64,000 nucleotides of DNA. It comes from Pseudomonas fluorescens. Its GTDB lineage: Bacteria > Pseudomonadota > Gammaproteobacteria > Pseudomonadales > Pseudomonadaceae. Position 1 is the first letter of the stretch. Every line of letters starts with the position of its first letter. The notes under the pieces were generated by a model. That model made no database searches and was not told where the DNA came from. It saw nothing but the letters and a program-made list of their open reading frames with translations. The stretch covers positions 90,313 to 154,312 of the forward strand of contig NZ_CABVHQ010000007.1 in the NCBI RefSeq assembly GCF_902497895.1. The letters run 5' to 3'. A program made the position numbers and the translations under genes. This document shows, in pieces, positions 1-8,039 of the stretch.

Positions 1-115
1 GATTAGCGAAGCATCCGACAAAAATGATGAAATAGTCTGACAGACCAGCCCTTTGGATCCGACTCGGCTCTCGGGTATGCTCGAGCTTAATCCTGCAACG
101 CCATAAGCCGAGCCG

Positions 116-1195
116 ATGATCCGTCTACTGCGCTACACCCTGCTGGGCCTGCTGATAATTGCCGGTCTGTTGTCAGCCGTGATCTATAGCCTGACCTGGC
201 GCCCGGGAGCCAAAGAGCCCCTGCCGGTCAGTTGCAGCGCCCAGGCACCGACCCTGGTGCCCGGCCAGGCGTTCACGGTGATGACCTGGAACGTCCAGTA
301 CCTGGCGGGCAAACGCTATGTATTCTGGAATGACCTGGCCAACGGCATCGACGAACGCCCCACCACTGAAGACATGGCCTTCAGTCTCGATGAAGTGGCG
401 CGGGTGATTCGCGATGAGCAACCGGACATCGTCCTGCTGCAAGAGCTCGATGAAGACGCCAAGGCCAGCGACTATCAACACCAGTTGAAACTGCTTCAGG
501 AACGCCTGACCGATCTTTACCCCTGCAGCACTTATGCGTTCGACTGGAAGGCTGACTTCATTCCAGACCCGCATATTTTCGGCAGTGTCGGCCGACAACT
601 GGCGACATTGAGCCGCTACCAGATCGAACACGCCGAACGCCTGCAACTACCCGAGGCACCCGCCAATATCATCAGCCGTCAATTCCAGCCGAAAAACGCG
701 CTGCTGGTGAGTTATCTGCCGTTGAGCGACGGCGGGCAAATGGCGGTGCTCAATACCCATCTGGATCGATCGATGCAGGCTGACGACACTCTGCGAGTGC
801 AAGTGAGCGCCGTCGCCAAGGTGCTCGACAAGTTCGAAAGTCGTGGCACGCCCTGGTTGATCGGCGGCGATTTCAATCTACTGCCGCTGGGCCAGTATCA
901 ACGGCTCGCCCCCGAACAACGCTCCCCCTACTCTCCAGACAGCGCGCTGCATGTACTCTGGGACAAGTACCCGATGATTCCCACCAACAGCGAAGCCAGC
1001 GGCATCGACCGCGCGCACTGGCTGACCCACTATCCCAATGACCTGACACTCAACGGTCCGGACCGGACCCTTGACTACCTGATTTACAGCCCACGGCTGA
1101 AACGGGTCGAGGCCCAGGTGAGGCAGGACGATACGCTGCGCATCTCCGATCATTTGCCGGTGATTGCACGGTTTCTGTTGCCGGCGGCGCTATAG
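116..1195 (+). CDS. Endonuclease/exonuclease/phosphatase family protein, membrane-anchored
   Basis: A 359-residue protein with an N-terminal hydrophobic segment (about residues 5-25), so probably anchored in or exported across the inner membrane. The rest has the signatures of the EEP (DNase I-like) fold: MTWNVQYL near residue 56, LLQELDED near residue 110, GGDFNLLP in the C-terminal half and a terminal SDHLPVIA. These supply the metal-binding Asn/Glu/Asp and catalytic His of the family. EEP enzymes cleave phosphodiesters in nucleic acids, phospholipids or inositol phosphates; the substrate cannot be told from sequence. The ATG at 116 starts directly at the hydrophobic helix. The family call is firm, the function is not. 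Confidence 0.85.
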   Translation: MIRLLRYTLLGLLIIAGLLSAVIYSLTWRPGAKEPLPVSCSAQAPTLVPGQAFTVMTWNVQYLAGKRYVFWNDLANGIDERPTTEDMAFSLDEVARVIRDEQPDIVLLQELDEDAKASDYQHQLKLLQERLTDLYPCSTYAFDWKADFIPDPHIFGSVGRQLATLSRYQIEHAERLQLPEAPANIISRQFQPKNALLVSYLPLSDGGQMAVLNTHLDRSMQADDTLRVQVSAVAKVLDKFESRGTPWLIGGDFNLLPLGQYQRLAPEQRSPYSPDSALHVLWDKYPMIPTNSEASGIDRAHWLTHYPNDLTLNGPDRTLDYLIYSPRLKRVEAQVRQDDTLRISDHLPVIARFLLPAAL

Positions 1196-1477
1196 ATCAA
1201 ACCTCTGGCGAGGGGGCAAGGTGGCCCATCTTCGCTTCTCTGCCAGGATCGGCCTTTGATGCAGATCGATGGACGAGAGCCTGATAGTGTTGCGTAGCGC
1301 CCATCGTATAGAAGAGCAATCCAGGGAGGCCAGACACAATTGGTATCCTCAATGCGGCACCTGCTGCACCCTGTTTCCTTGACTTTTCTGGGGTCGCTCA
1401 TCAAAAATGAGCAAAGGAAAATACTCGTCCGGGCACCTCTGAAAGCCCGAGCGACCACGGAGAAACTGGAGGTTTTT

Positions 1478-1627
1478 ATGCCCAACGTCTCGATCGCACT
1501 CGTCAAGGAAAGTAATAAACGGCTCTCGTCGACTGCCAGGAAGGATGTCGTTGCTCGCTCCTCGAAGCTATCCAAAGAAACCATCAATGGCATGATGAAG
1601 CGGGCGTACGAACGCCTGTCTCGTTGA
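1478..1627 (+). CDS. Small basic hypothetical protein (49 aa)
   Basis: I do not recognise this protein. ATG at 1478 is preceded by a good ribosome binding site (GGAGG at 1468-1472). The product is short, rich in Lys/Arg/Ser and predicted soluble, ending in KRAYERLSR. The same frame stays open upstream to 1340, but the Shine-Dalgarno favours 1478. The 280 bases before it hold a degenerate REP-like stretch near 1205 and a small stem-loop (GCTCAT..ATGAGC, 1396-1412), with no convincing promoter. It lies just before another unrecognised gene in a patch of lower GC than its surroundings. It may be a real accessory gene or a chance ORF. Confidence 0.4.
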   Translation: MPNVSIALVKESNKRLSSTARKDVVARSSKLSKETINGMMKRAYERLSR

Positions 1628-1687
1628 CTGCGAGATTTTTATTCTTTGTCCTCACGCCCAATTGATGCTTGCGCTGCTTCAGTCGAG

Positions 1688-2245
1688 ATGACGCATCAGG
1701 CTTCATCTCCTGCTGCCCCCCATCACTCTCCAGTTCACTCCCTCACGGCAACATCGCCTGCCAGTTCAATACAGTTCAACGTCTTCAGCAAGATGGTTGA
1801 AGCTGATGAGGACTTCCTGGGCCTGCTGGCGTACGCACTGTACAAGCGCCACAAAATCGAATGGATTCGAAATCACGACAGCGATAACCATGATGCATTC
1901 AAACAGGTGGCCTGTACTCCACAGCAGGTCAGGATGTATCGAGATCAAGCCGAGCAGTTGGCAAAAAACTTCATCGACGAATCGCTTGATCAACTCGGCG
2001 CGGAGATGAAAGAGACGATCACCAATGGCGTTATCGTTGCCAAAATCGAAAGCCTGAAGCCCGGGTTCTGGCGCTCCCTTGGAAACCATACGCTCAGTGG
2101 CATTGCCTCTGTCGCCGTCGCGCTGGCCCTGTTTGGCCTGTTCACTCTCTATTCGAGCTACCAGGAAAATGGCGGCCTGGAAGGACGCATCAAGCAGATG
2201 ACCACCCCTTTACAGTCCTCCCCTCCCAACCAGCCGCAAGGTTGA
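1688..2245 (+). CDS. Hypothetical protein with one C-terminal membrane helix
   Basis: Not recognised. From ATG 1688 the product is 185 residues; a TTG at 1646 would add 14. A low-complexity Ser/Pro/His/Ala N-terminus is followed by an acidic/aromatic segment with FLGLLAYALYKRHKIEWI, then a charged helical stretch, then one clear hydrophobic helix near the C-terminus (SGIASVAVALALFGLFTLY) and a short polar tail. This looks like a tail-anchored or single-pass protein with a mostly cytosolic N-terminal domain. No strong Shine-Dalgarno is seen at either start. Base composition looks less GC-rich than in neighbours, suggesting an insertion into an otherwise conserved gene order. Confidence 0.6.
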   Translation: MTHQASSPAAPHHSPVHSLTATSPASSIQFNVFSKMVEADEDFLGLLAYALYKRHKIEWIRNHDSDNHDAFKQVACTPQQVRMYRDQAEQLAKNFIDESLDQLGAEMKETITNGVIVAKIESLKPGFWRSLGNHTLSGIASVAVALALFGLFTLYSSYQENGGLEGRIKQMTTPLQSSPPNQPQG

Positions 2246-2297
2246 GACCATTCCTGGCCACATCTGGTGACCTGACCAGCTCGACCCGTCGCCCTCC

Positions 2298-4832
2298 TCA
2301 GGTACCCCTGGGTTTTGCCCGAGCAGTGGCCTCTGCTGCCAAGGGATCATCCGGCCAGTAATGCTTTGGATATCTCCCCTTCAGGTCTTTCTTAACATCG
2401 CTATAGGTCGTACGCCAGAAGTTGGCTAAATCCTGGGTTACCTGCACCGGACGCCGCGCCGGTGATAACAGATGCAACTTGACCACTTGCCGGCCGCCGG
2501 CAATGCGCGGGGTTTCTGCCAGGCCGAACAACTCCTGCAAACGCACCGCCAGAATCGGCGGCTGCTCGCTGTAATCCAGGCGAATCGACGAGCCGGAAGG
2601 GACCGTCAAATGGTGTGGCGCCAGTTCATCCAGGCGTTGCGGCAGTGGCCATGGCAACAGGTTATGGACGATGCTGGACAGCTCCAGATTGGCGAAGTGG
2701 CTGAGTCTCGAGACCCGCCCCAGATACGGCAACAACCAATGCTCCAGACCCGACAGCAACGCCGCATCGCTGACATCCGGCCATTCGCTCTGCCCTTTCC
2801 CCTCGATATCCAGCTGGCGCAGCAAAGCCACCCGTGCCTGCCACTGGCGCAGTTCCGGCGTCCATGGCAACAGCTCAAGCCCTTTACGCCGCACCAGATT
2901 GACCAACGCCTGGCTGCGCGCGGCTTCATCCAGACCGGTCAGCGGTTCACGGCTGAGAATCAGTTCGCCCACCTTGCGCTGACGCTCGGCCCGCAGCACA
3001 CCTTCGCGCTCATCCCAATCGAGTTGATCGACCGTGCGCACTTGTTCAGCCAGCACCGACTCGAACAGCGCCGGATCAAAATCCGCCGCCAGATAAATTC
3101 GTTCTTCGCGTTGCCCCTGACGACTGCCCAGATCGGCAATCACCAACCAGGGTTGCTTCATCAGGCTATCAGCCTCGGCGAACAGCGCCGCGCGCCCGTT
3201 GGCCAGGCGATATTCGGCCCCGCCGGCCCGTCGCTGCTGCGCGACGCGATCCGGATAGGCCAGGGCCAGCAGCGCGCCAAGCCAGCGCGGATGATCCGGA
3301 TCGCTGACCGGTTCCTGTGCTTTGCCGCGCAGATAACCGCGATATTGTCGAGCCAGCTGCCGGGCTCGCTGAACGCCACCTTGAGCACCCCGCGCCGCTC
3401 GCTCTTCGCCGGACAACAACACCAGCCGGCTGTGCAGATCCGCACCGGCGCCGCGCAAGATATCCCGTTCTCCCAACAATGCGGCGACGTCGCAGGCCAT
3501 GTCCGCCAACCCCAGCGCCTGCCCACGCAACAACAAATGGGCGATGCGCGGATGAGCCGGCAGTTCGGCCATCGCCTGCCCGTGACGGGTCAGTTTCCAA
3601 TCCTCGGCGGTCTTGCCCTCCAGTGCGCCCAAACGCTCAAGCAGATCCTGAGCCTGTGCATAAGCCGCCGCCGGTGGCACATCGAGCCAGATCAATTGCC
3701 CAGGCAGAACACCCCAACGCCCCAACTGCAGGGCCAGCCCGGCAAGATCAGCCGAAAGAATTTCCGCACTGGCGTAAGCCGCCAACTGCTCATGCTGGTC
3801 CTGGGACCACAGGCGATAACACACGCCCGGTTCCAGACGTCCCGCGCGCCCGGCGCGCTGGGTCGCACTGGCGCGGGAGATCCGTTGCGTGTCGAGGCGA
3901 GTCATGCCGCTGCCCGGATCAAAACGCGGGACCCGCGCCAACCCGGCATCGATCACCACTCGCACGCCGTCGATGGTCAGGCTGGTCTCGGCGATGTTGG
4001 TGGCCAGCACCACTTTGCGCTGACCGGGCGGTGCCGGTTCGATGGCGGCGCGTTGCGCGTTCAGGTCCAGTTCACCATGCAACGGACACAGCAGCACTTC
4101 AGTTCGCTCGCCCAGTGCCTCGACCAACTGTTGATGGACCCGACGGATCTCCGCCTGGCCCGGCAGAAACACCAGCAGACTGCCGCTTTCGTCGTTCAAG
4201 GCCTCGAGGATGGTCTGCACCACCCGTGGCTCGATGAATTCCCCCGACTGAAACGCCCGGCCCCAGCGCATCGCCACCGGGTACATACGCCCTTCGCTGC
4301 GCAGAATCGGTGCCTCTTCCAACAAGCCGGCGAGGCGTTCGCCTTCCAGGGTCGCCGACATCAAGAGAATCTTCAGCGGTTGCTCATCACGGAACAGGTC
4401 GCGACCATTCAGGCTCAGGGCCAGCGCCAGATCAGCGTCGAGGCTGCGCTCGTGGAACTCGTCGAAGATCAGCAGACCGACACCGTCCAGCGCCGGGTCA
4501 TCTTGCAGGCGTCGAGTGAGAATTCCCTCAGTGACCACTTCGATACGGGTATTGGGTCCCACTTTGCTGTCGAGACGAATGCGATAGCCCACGGTTTCGC
4601 CGACCTTTTCCCCCAACTCGCTAGCCAATCGTTCGGCGGCTGCGCGGGCGGCAAGGCGACGCGGTTCAAGCATCAGGATGGTTTGCCCGGCCAGCCACGG
4701 CTCATGCAACAACGCCAATGGCACGCGGGTGGTTTTACCGGCGCCGGGCGGTGCTTCGAGCACGGCTTCGTGGCGTGTCGCCAAGGCTTCACGCAGCGCG
4801 GGTAAAACTTCATCAATCGGCAAAGAAATCAT
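2298..4832 (-). CDS. hrpB: ATP-dependent RNA helicase HrpB
   Basis: DEAH-box helicase of the HrpA/HrpB group, 844 residues from the ATG at 4832, close to the usual HrpB length. Walker A GAGKTT is at residues 30-35, followed by DEFH (motif II), LMSATL (motif III) and QRAGRAGR (motif VI), then HA2/OB-type regions and the C-terminal HrpB domain ending near KGRYPKHYWPDDP. HrpB is probably involved in RNA remodelling; its exact substrates are not well defined. The frame continues upstream to 4946, but that part lies inside the repeat element at 4843-5109 and is not family-like. A GGGGAG Shine-Dalgarno sits between the element and the ATG. Confidence 0.93.
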   Translation of the reverse strand: MISLPIDEVLPALREALATRHEAVLEAPPGAGKTTRVPLALLHEPWLAGQTILMLEPRRLAARAAAERLASELGEKVGETVGYRIRLDSKVGPNTRIEVVTEGILTRRLQDDPALDGVGLLIFDEFHERSLDADLALALSLNGRDLFRDEQPLKILLMSATLEGERLAGLLEEAPILRSEGRMYPVAMRWGRAFQSGEFIEPRVVQTILEALNDESGSLLVFLPGQAEIRRVHQQLVEALGERTEVLLCPLHGELDLNAQRAAIEPAPPGQRKVVLATNIAETSLTIDGVRVVIDAGLARVPRFDPGSGMTRLDTQRISRASATQRAGRAGRLEPGVCYRLWSQDQHEQLAAYASAEILSADLAGLALQLGRWGVLPGQLIWLDVPPAAAYAQAQDLLERLGALEGKTAEDWKLTRHGQAMAELPAHPRIAHLLLRGQALGLADMACDVAALLGERDILRGAGADLHSRLVLLSGEERAARGAQGGVQRARQLARQYRGYLRGKAQEPVSDPDHPRWLGALLALAYPDRVAQQRRAGGAEYRLANGRAALFAEADSLMKQPWLVIADLGSRQGQREERIYLAADFDPALFESVLAEQVRTVDQLDWDEREGVLRAERQRKVGELILSREPLTGLDEAARSQALVNLVRRKGLELLPWTPELRQWQARVALLRQLDIEGKGQSEWPDVSDAALLSGLEHWLLPYLGRVSRLSHFANLELSSIVHNLLPWPLPQRLDELAPHHLTVPSGSSIRLDYSEQPPILAVRLQELFGLAETPRIAGGRQVVKLHLLSPARRPVQVTQDLANFWRTTYSDVKKDLKGRYPKHYWPDDPLAAEATARAKPRGT

Positions 4833-4842
4833 GCTGGCTCCC

Positions 4843-5109
4843 CAGGGCGTGCTCACAGTAAATTGCGGATCGCGTTGGAGCTGTGGACGTGCCAGGCAAG
4901 GCGCGGGACGCCGGTAAGGGTCTCGTTTCCTTACCAAGTCCCGCAACGCAGCCTGGCGCGTTCACAGCTCCAACCCGAAGGGCCGAACCCCGGAAAGCGC
5001 AATCCGCCGTTACTCGTTTTTGATTGGGGAAAACCAAACCTCACTCCTCGTGTACTCTTGCGTCTTCCGGGGTGTAGGCGCGACCGCAATTTACTGTGAG
5101 CACGCCCTG
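4843..5109. repeat. 267-bp self-complementary element with three-way-junction fold (MITE-like)
   Basis: The two ends are perfect 26-nt inverted repeats (4843-4868 with 5084-5109, starting CAGGGCGTGCTCACAG). Inside are two more stem-loops. The first pairs 4875-4897 with 4951-4973 (23 nt; both non-identical pairs are G:U wobbles) and continues with 4903-4919 against 4929-4944. The second pairs 4987-5002 with 5058-5073 (two mismatches). As RNA this would be an outer stem closing two arms. It encodes no evident protein. It lies between the hrpB start codon, about 10 nt away, and the lipoprotein gene at 5207. No target-site duplication is evident. It could be a non-autonomous mobile element or a structured RNA. 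Confidence 0.75.
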
Positions 5110-5206
5110 CGAGTGGCGAGTATAACGGCGAACTGCATGGCGTTAATCACGGTCTGTATTGATACCAAGGGCGCTTTTTCACTTCGAATTTGCTCAGGAG
5201 ATTCAT

Positions 5207-5626
5207 ATGCGTATTCCCTTCCGTGTGGTTGGCGGCGTTCTGCTCGCTACCCTGGTGACCCAAATGACCGCGTGCGGCACGATCTTCTTCCCGGACCGCC
5301 GCGGCCAGATCGAAGGCAAGATCGACCCGGTGGTGGCCGCCCTCGACGCCGTGGGCCTGTTGTTCTATGTCATTCCAGGGTTGATCGCCTTTGGCGTGGA
5401 CTTCGCCACGGGTGCCATCTACCTGGAACCCGGCAGGAACGCCCAGGTCGCCCCGGAAAAACTCCAGCAGGCCATCGATGCGGACGGCAAGGTCGATAAC
5501 ACCAAGTTGCAGGCTATTCTCGAAAGCGAACTGGGCCGCAGCTTCCCACTGGATGATCCACGGCTGATCCAGCACAAAGGCAGCGCGCAGCAACTGGCCA
5601 TGTACGGTCTGCAACCCGCTGCTTGA
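5207..5626 (+). CDS. Small lipoprotein of unknown function
   Basis: A 139-residue protein beginning with a lipoprotein signal peptide; the lipobox ends MTAC with Cys23, so it should be acylated and sorted to the envelope. After the Cys come GTIFFPDRRGQ and a hydrophobic stretch (LDAVGLLFYVIPGLIAFGVDF), a pattern also seen in other small pseudomonad lipoproteins. I know of no assigned function. The start at ATG 5207 is chosen because AGGAG lies just upstream and the signal peptide begins there; the frame is open to 5159 but without a signal. The metal transporter gene follows 30 bp later and may be co-transcribed. Confidence 0.8.
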   Translation: MRIPFRVVGGVLLATLVTQMTACGTIFFPDRRGQIEGKIDPVVAALDAVGLLFYVIPGLIAFGVDFATGAIYLEPGRNAQVAPEKLQQAIDADGKVDNTKLQAILESELGRSFPLDDPRLIQHKGSAQQLAMYGLQPAA

Positions 5627-5656
5627 AGTGGCGTATTCGAAGGAACGTAAACGCCT

Positions 5657-6571
5657 ATGACCAGTAGTCCCGAACACGCTCGCCTGTTGCGTCTGGCGAC
5701 CCGCTCTTCACTGGCGGTCGCGAGCATTCTGATCGTGACCAAGGCGATCGCCTGGTGGATGAGCGGCTCGGTCAGCCTGCTGGCCGGTCTGACTGACTCT
5801 CTGCTCGACGGTGCCGCGTCGTTTCTCAATCTGCTGGCGGTGCATTACGCCCTGCGACCGGCAGACGAGGACCACCGTTACGGGCATGGCAAGGCCGAGT
5901 CACTCTCAGGCATGGCCCAGGCGCTATTCATCGCCGTCAGTGCGGTATTGATTGGCGTGCAGGCAATCGAGCGTCTGCAGAACCCGGAACCCCTGGGGGC
6001 CCCGTGGGTGGGTATCGGCGTGATGCTGCTGTCACTGGCGCTGACGGTCGCGCTGCTAATGTTGCAACACCGGGTAATCCGCGAAACCGGCTCGACCGCG
6101 GTACGTGCCGACTCGCTGCATTACCGTTCCGATCTGCTGCTCAATTCGAGCATCCTGGTGGCGCTGGTACTGGCCAGTTTCGGCTGGGAACAGCTGGATG
6201 CCTGGTTTGGTCTGGCGATTGCGGTGTACATCCTCTGGAGCGCCGGGCAAATCGCCAAGGAAAGTGTCGCGGTGTTGATGGACGAAGAATTGCCGCCGGA
6301 CGTCAGCCAGCACATGCTCGAACTGGCTTGCAGCGTGCCGGGGGTGCTTGGCGCACATGACCTGCGCACCCGGATCTCCGGCAATCACTGGTTCGTGCAA
6401 TTGCATCTGGAGTTGCCGGGTGAGTTGACCCTAACCGTCGCCCACGGCATCAGCGATCGCGCCGCCGAAGCGATCAGCGCCGCTTACCCGCTGGCCGAGG
6501 TGCTGGTGCACGCCGACCCGCAAGAAGTGGTGAGCCCTGCCAAGACCTCAGGCTTTCGGCCTAATAGCTGA
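5657..6571 (+). CDS. Cation diffusion facilitator transporter (FieF-like)
   Basis: A 304-residue CDF family protein with about six hydrophobic helices. Asp47 and Asp51 (LTDSLLDG) in helix 2, and His155 and Asp159 (DSLHYRSD) in helix 5, form the four-residue metal site expected in CDF exporters of Zn/Fe/Cd type. A cytosolic C-terminal domain follows (DLRTRISGNHWFVQLHLE...), with His residues typical of the dimeric regulatory domain. It should export divalent metal in exchange for protons at the inner membrane. Its 3' end overlaps the convergent gene at 6561 by 11 bp. The family is firm; metal specificity is inferred. Confidence 0.9.
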   Translation: MTSSPEHARLLRLATRSSLAVASILIVTKAIAWWMSGSVSLLAGLTDSLLDGAASFLNLLAVHYALRPADEDHRYGHGKAESLSGMAQALFIAVSAVLIGVQAIERLQNPEPLGAPWVGIGVMLLSLALTVALLMLQHRVIRETGSTAVRADSLHYRSDLLLNSSILVALVLASFGWEQLDAWFGLAIAVYILWSAGQIAKESVAVLMDEELPPDVSQHMLELACSVPGVLGAHDLRTRISGNHWFVQLHLELPGELTLTVAHGISDRAAEAISAAYPLAEVLVHADPQEVVSPAKTSGFRPNS

Positions 6572-7625
6572 CCTGATAACCGCGACTGCTCAGGCAGTTG
6601 CCCTGGGCCTGGCGATAGATTTGCACCACCGCTGGCGCCGGTTGATAGGTGACCGCCGCCGGATCGAATCCGCTCTGCTCGACCGCCCAGCGATAGCAGT
6701 CGTAGCCATCCTGATTGACCTGCTCGGGCGTCTGCCCGTTTGCCGGGTAGGCGACCACGTCGTAGCCATTGCTGACCGGTTGCGCCGCCACCGGCGGATC
6801 AACCACCACGTATTGCTGGGTGCTGGACTCATACGCGTAGTAGGAACCGGCCGCCAAAAAGAGCAGCGCGCCGCCGATCCAGACTTCCTGGGCGTAATCG
6901 GGCAGGTAGCTGACGCGGATCCCGTGTGGAGGCCTGACCACTACATAACGCGGGCCTTGCGGGCGATACCAGTAACCGCCGGAATAGAAGTAGTCTTGAC
7001 CGCGATACGGCACGCGGTAATTGCGATCCGGGAACCGATCGATCACATAACCCGGACGATAGTGCGGACCAGGCCCCCAGCTGTTGCCATGCCCGCCCGG
7101 GCGACCCTGCCAGCGATGGTCATTGGAGTGATCGTTGTAGCCTGAGCGCGAACCGGGGCCGCCTGACTGCCAATGCTGGTTGTTATCGTTGCGCCGGGGA
7201 ACGTCCTGATAGTAACCACGCTGTGGCTGCTGGGTCTGGCGGACGGTGTCCGGGCGGCTTTGAATCGGCAGGTTACTGTTCGTCTGCGACGCAGACCGGC
7301 CCTGACCATTGGGATCGTGCTGCCCACCGTTCTGCCCCTGTGCGCCAGGATTGCGGCCGTTTTGCTCGAACTGTTGGCTGTTGTCGCCGCGAATAATCTG
7401 GTTCTGCGGGCGCGGTTGGTGATTCTGTGGACGTTGCTGATTGTTGTCCGCACGCGGTTGATTGTTTCCCGACCGCCCTTCGACGCCATGATCACGCTGG
7501 CCACCGCTATTGGAACCATTGTGTTGTGGACGTTGCCCGTCATCCCGCTCGTCAGCCAGCAATTGCGCGCCGACACTCATGCAAAGCAAACCAACACCTG
7601 CCAAACGCCAGATGCGCGACTTCAT
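6561..7625 (-). CDS. Secreted Q/N-rich protein with DUF6515-like C-terminal domain
   Basis: A 354-residue protein starting at ATG 7625 (TGAGGA upstream) with a signal peptide (about residues 1-24, ending AQLLA). A long low-complexity segment rich in Asn, Gln, Gly, Arg and Pro (about residues 25-180) is followed by a Tyr-rich region (YRVPYRGQDYFYSGGYWYRP), one hydrophobic stretch (EVWIGGALLFLAAGSYYAY) and a C-terminal part with the conserved-looking NGYDVVAYPANG and GYDCYRWAVEQSGFDP. I associate this C-terminus with DUF6515-type envelope proteins of unknown function. A GTG four codons upstream is less likely because the Shine-Dalgarno would overlap it. The strong terminator about 100 bp upstream on the same strand could be part of an attenuated leader. 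Confidence 0.75.
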   Translation of the reverse strand: MKSRIWRLAGVGLLCMSVGAQLLADERDDGQRPQHNGSNSGGQRDHGVEGRSGNNQPRADNNQQRPQNHQPRPQNQIIRGDNSQQFEQNGRNPGAQGQNGGQHDPNGQGRSASQTNSNLPIQSRPDTVRQTQQPQRGYYQDVPRRNDNNQHWQSGGPGSRSGYNDHSNDHRWQGRPGGHGNSWGPGPHYRPGYVIDRFPDRNYRVPYRGQDYFYSGGYWYRPQGPRYVVVRPPHGIRVSYLPDYAQEVWIGGALLFLAAGSYYAYESSTQQYVVVDPPVAAQPVSNGYDVVAYPANGQTPEQVNQDGYDCYRWAVEQSGFDPAAVTYQPAPAVVQIYRQAQGNCLSSRGYQVSY

Positions 7626-7725
7626 GCGATTCCTCACTGCGGTTCAGGACCTATCCATCAGACTGGAAAAGCCTGGGGCGGTTCTGCAACAGGTTATCAG
7701 TCACGAGACTTATTTCGCAGGCATT

Positions 7726-7754
7726 AAAAAAGGGAGACCCGTTGGGCTCCCTTT
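7726..7754 (-). terminator. Strong Rho-independent terminator, minus strand
   Basis: Read on the minus strand, AAAGGGAG (complement of 7754-7747) pairs with CTCCCTTT (complement of 7736-7729). The stem is extended by CCC/GGG around a short loop and followed by six Ts. On the plus strand no T-run follows, so the direction is minus. No protein gene lies upstream on that strand before the Lrp gene, which runs the other way. Confidence 0.85.
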
Positions 7755-7993
7755 GAGAACTTCGTCCGTGCTCGACGCTTATGACGCCGGCTCACCTCAC
7801 TCCGTCTTCTGGACAGTGTGTAGCCCGGGGGCCGACTCAACCCTGTGGGGTTGGCGACCGCAGCTGGCCTGATTCGGCGAGCCGCACTGGACTGTTTGTC
7901 CGGGCAGTGATTCTGGTAATAAGAATAGGCCTGAGGCCTCGGCAGAGGATTGCGAAGATTGCTCAAATAAACATAGCTTGCGCAATTTTTAAC
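7727..7993 (-). ncRNA. Candidate small RNA or attenuated 5' leader
   Basis: The terminator at 7726-7754 needs a minus-strand transcript, and the roughly 270 bases before it contain no supportable CDS but several local stem-loops: 7885-7909 (CACTG..CAGTG enclosing GGAC..GTCC), a GGCC-TCA-GGCC hairpin near 7929-7939, and CAACCC..GGGTTG near 7838-7853. A possible promoter reads TTGTCA (complement of 8023-8028), 17 nt, TATCTA (complement of 8000-8005), giving a start near 7993; its -10 is weak. The product is either a free sRNA or an attenuator leader for the secreted protein gene starting at 7625. I cannot match it to a named Pseudomonas sRNA. Confidence 0.5.
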
Positions 7994-8039
7994 TAAAGAT
8001 AGATAATTAGCCGCAATAGTTATGACAAAGGACTGACCC

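Noticed and set aside
1150..1593. Minus-strand open frame across the first intergenic region
   Set aside because: No ribosome binding site and it overlaps the end of a confident gene. Ser/Cys-rich composition without pattern.
2472..4805. Very long open frame (777 codons) antisense to hrpB
   Set aside because: Mirror of the high-GC third-position bias in hrpB. The translation has no domain-like sequence, and the helicase on the other strand has every motif.
4833..4946. N-terminal extension of HrpB to 4946
   Set aside because: Falls within the repeat element and lacks family similarity; the ATG at 4832 has a ribosome binding site.
5020..5499. Plus-strand open frame starting inside the repeat element
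   Set aside because: Overlaps the lipoprotein gene in another frame. The lipoprotein has a signal peptide, lipobox and Shine-Dalgarno, this frame has none.
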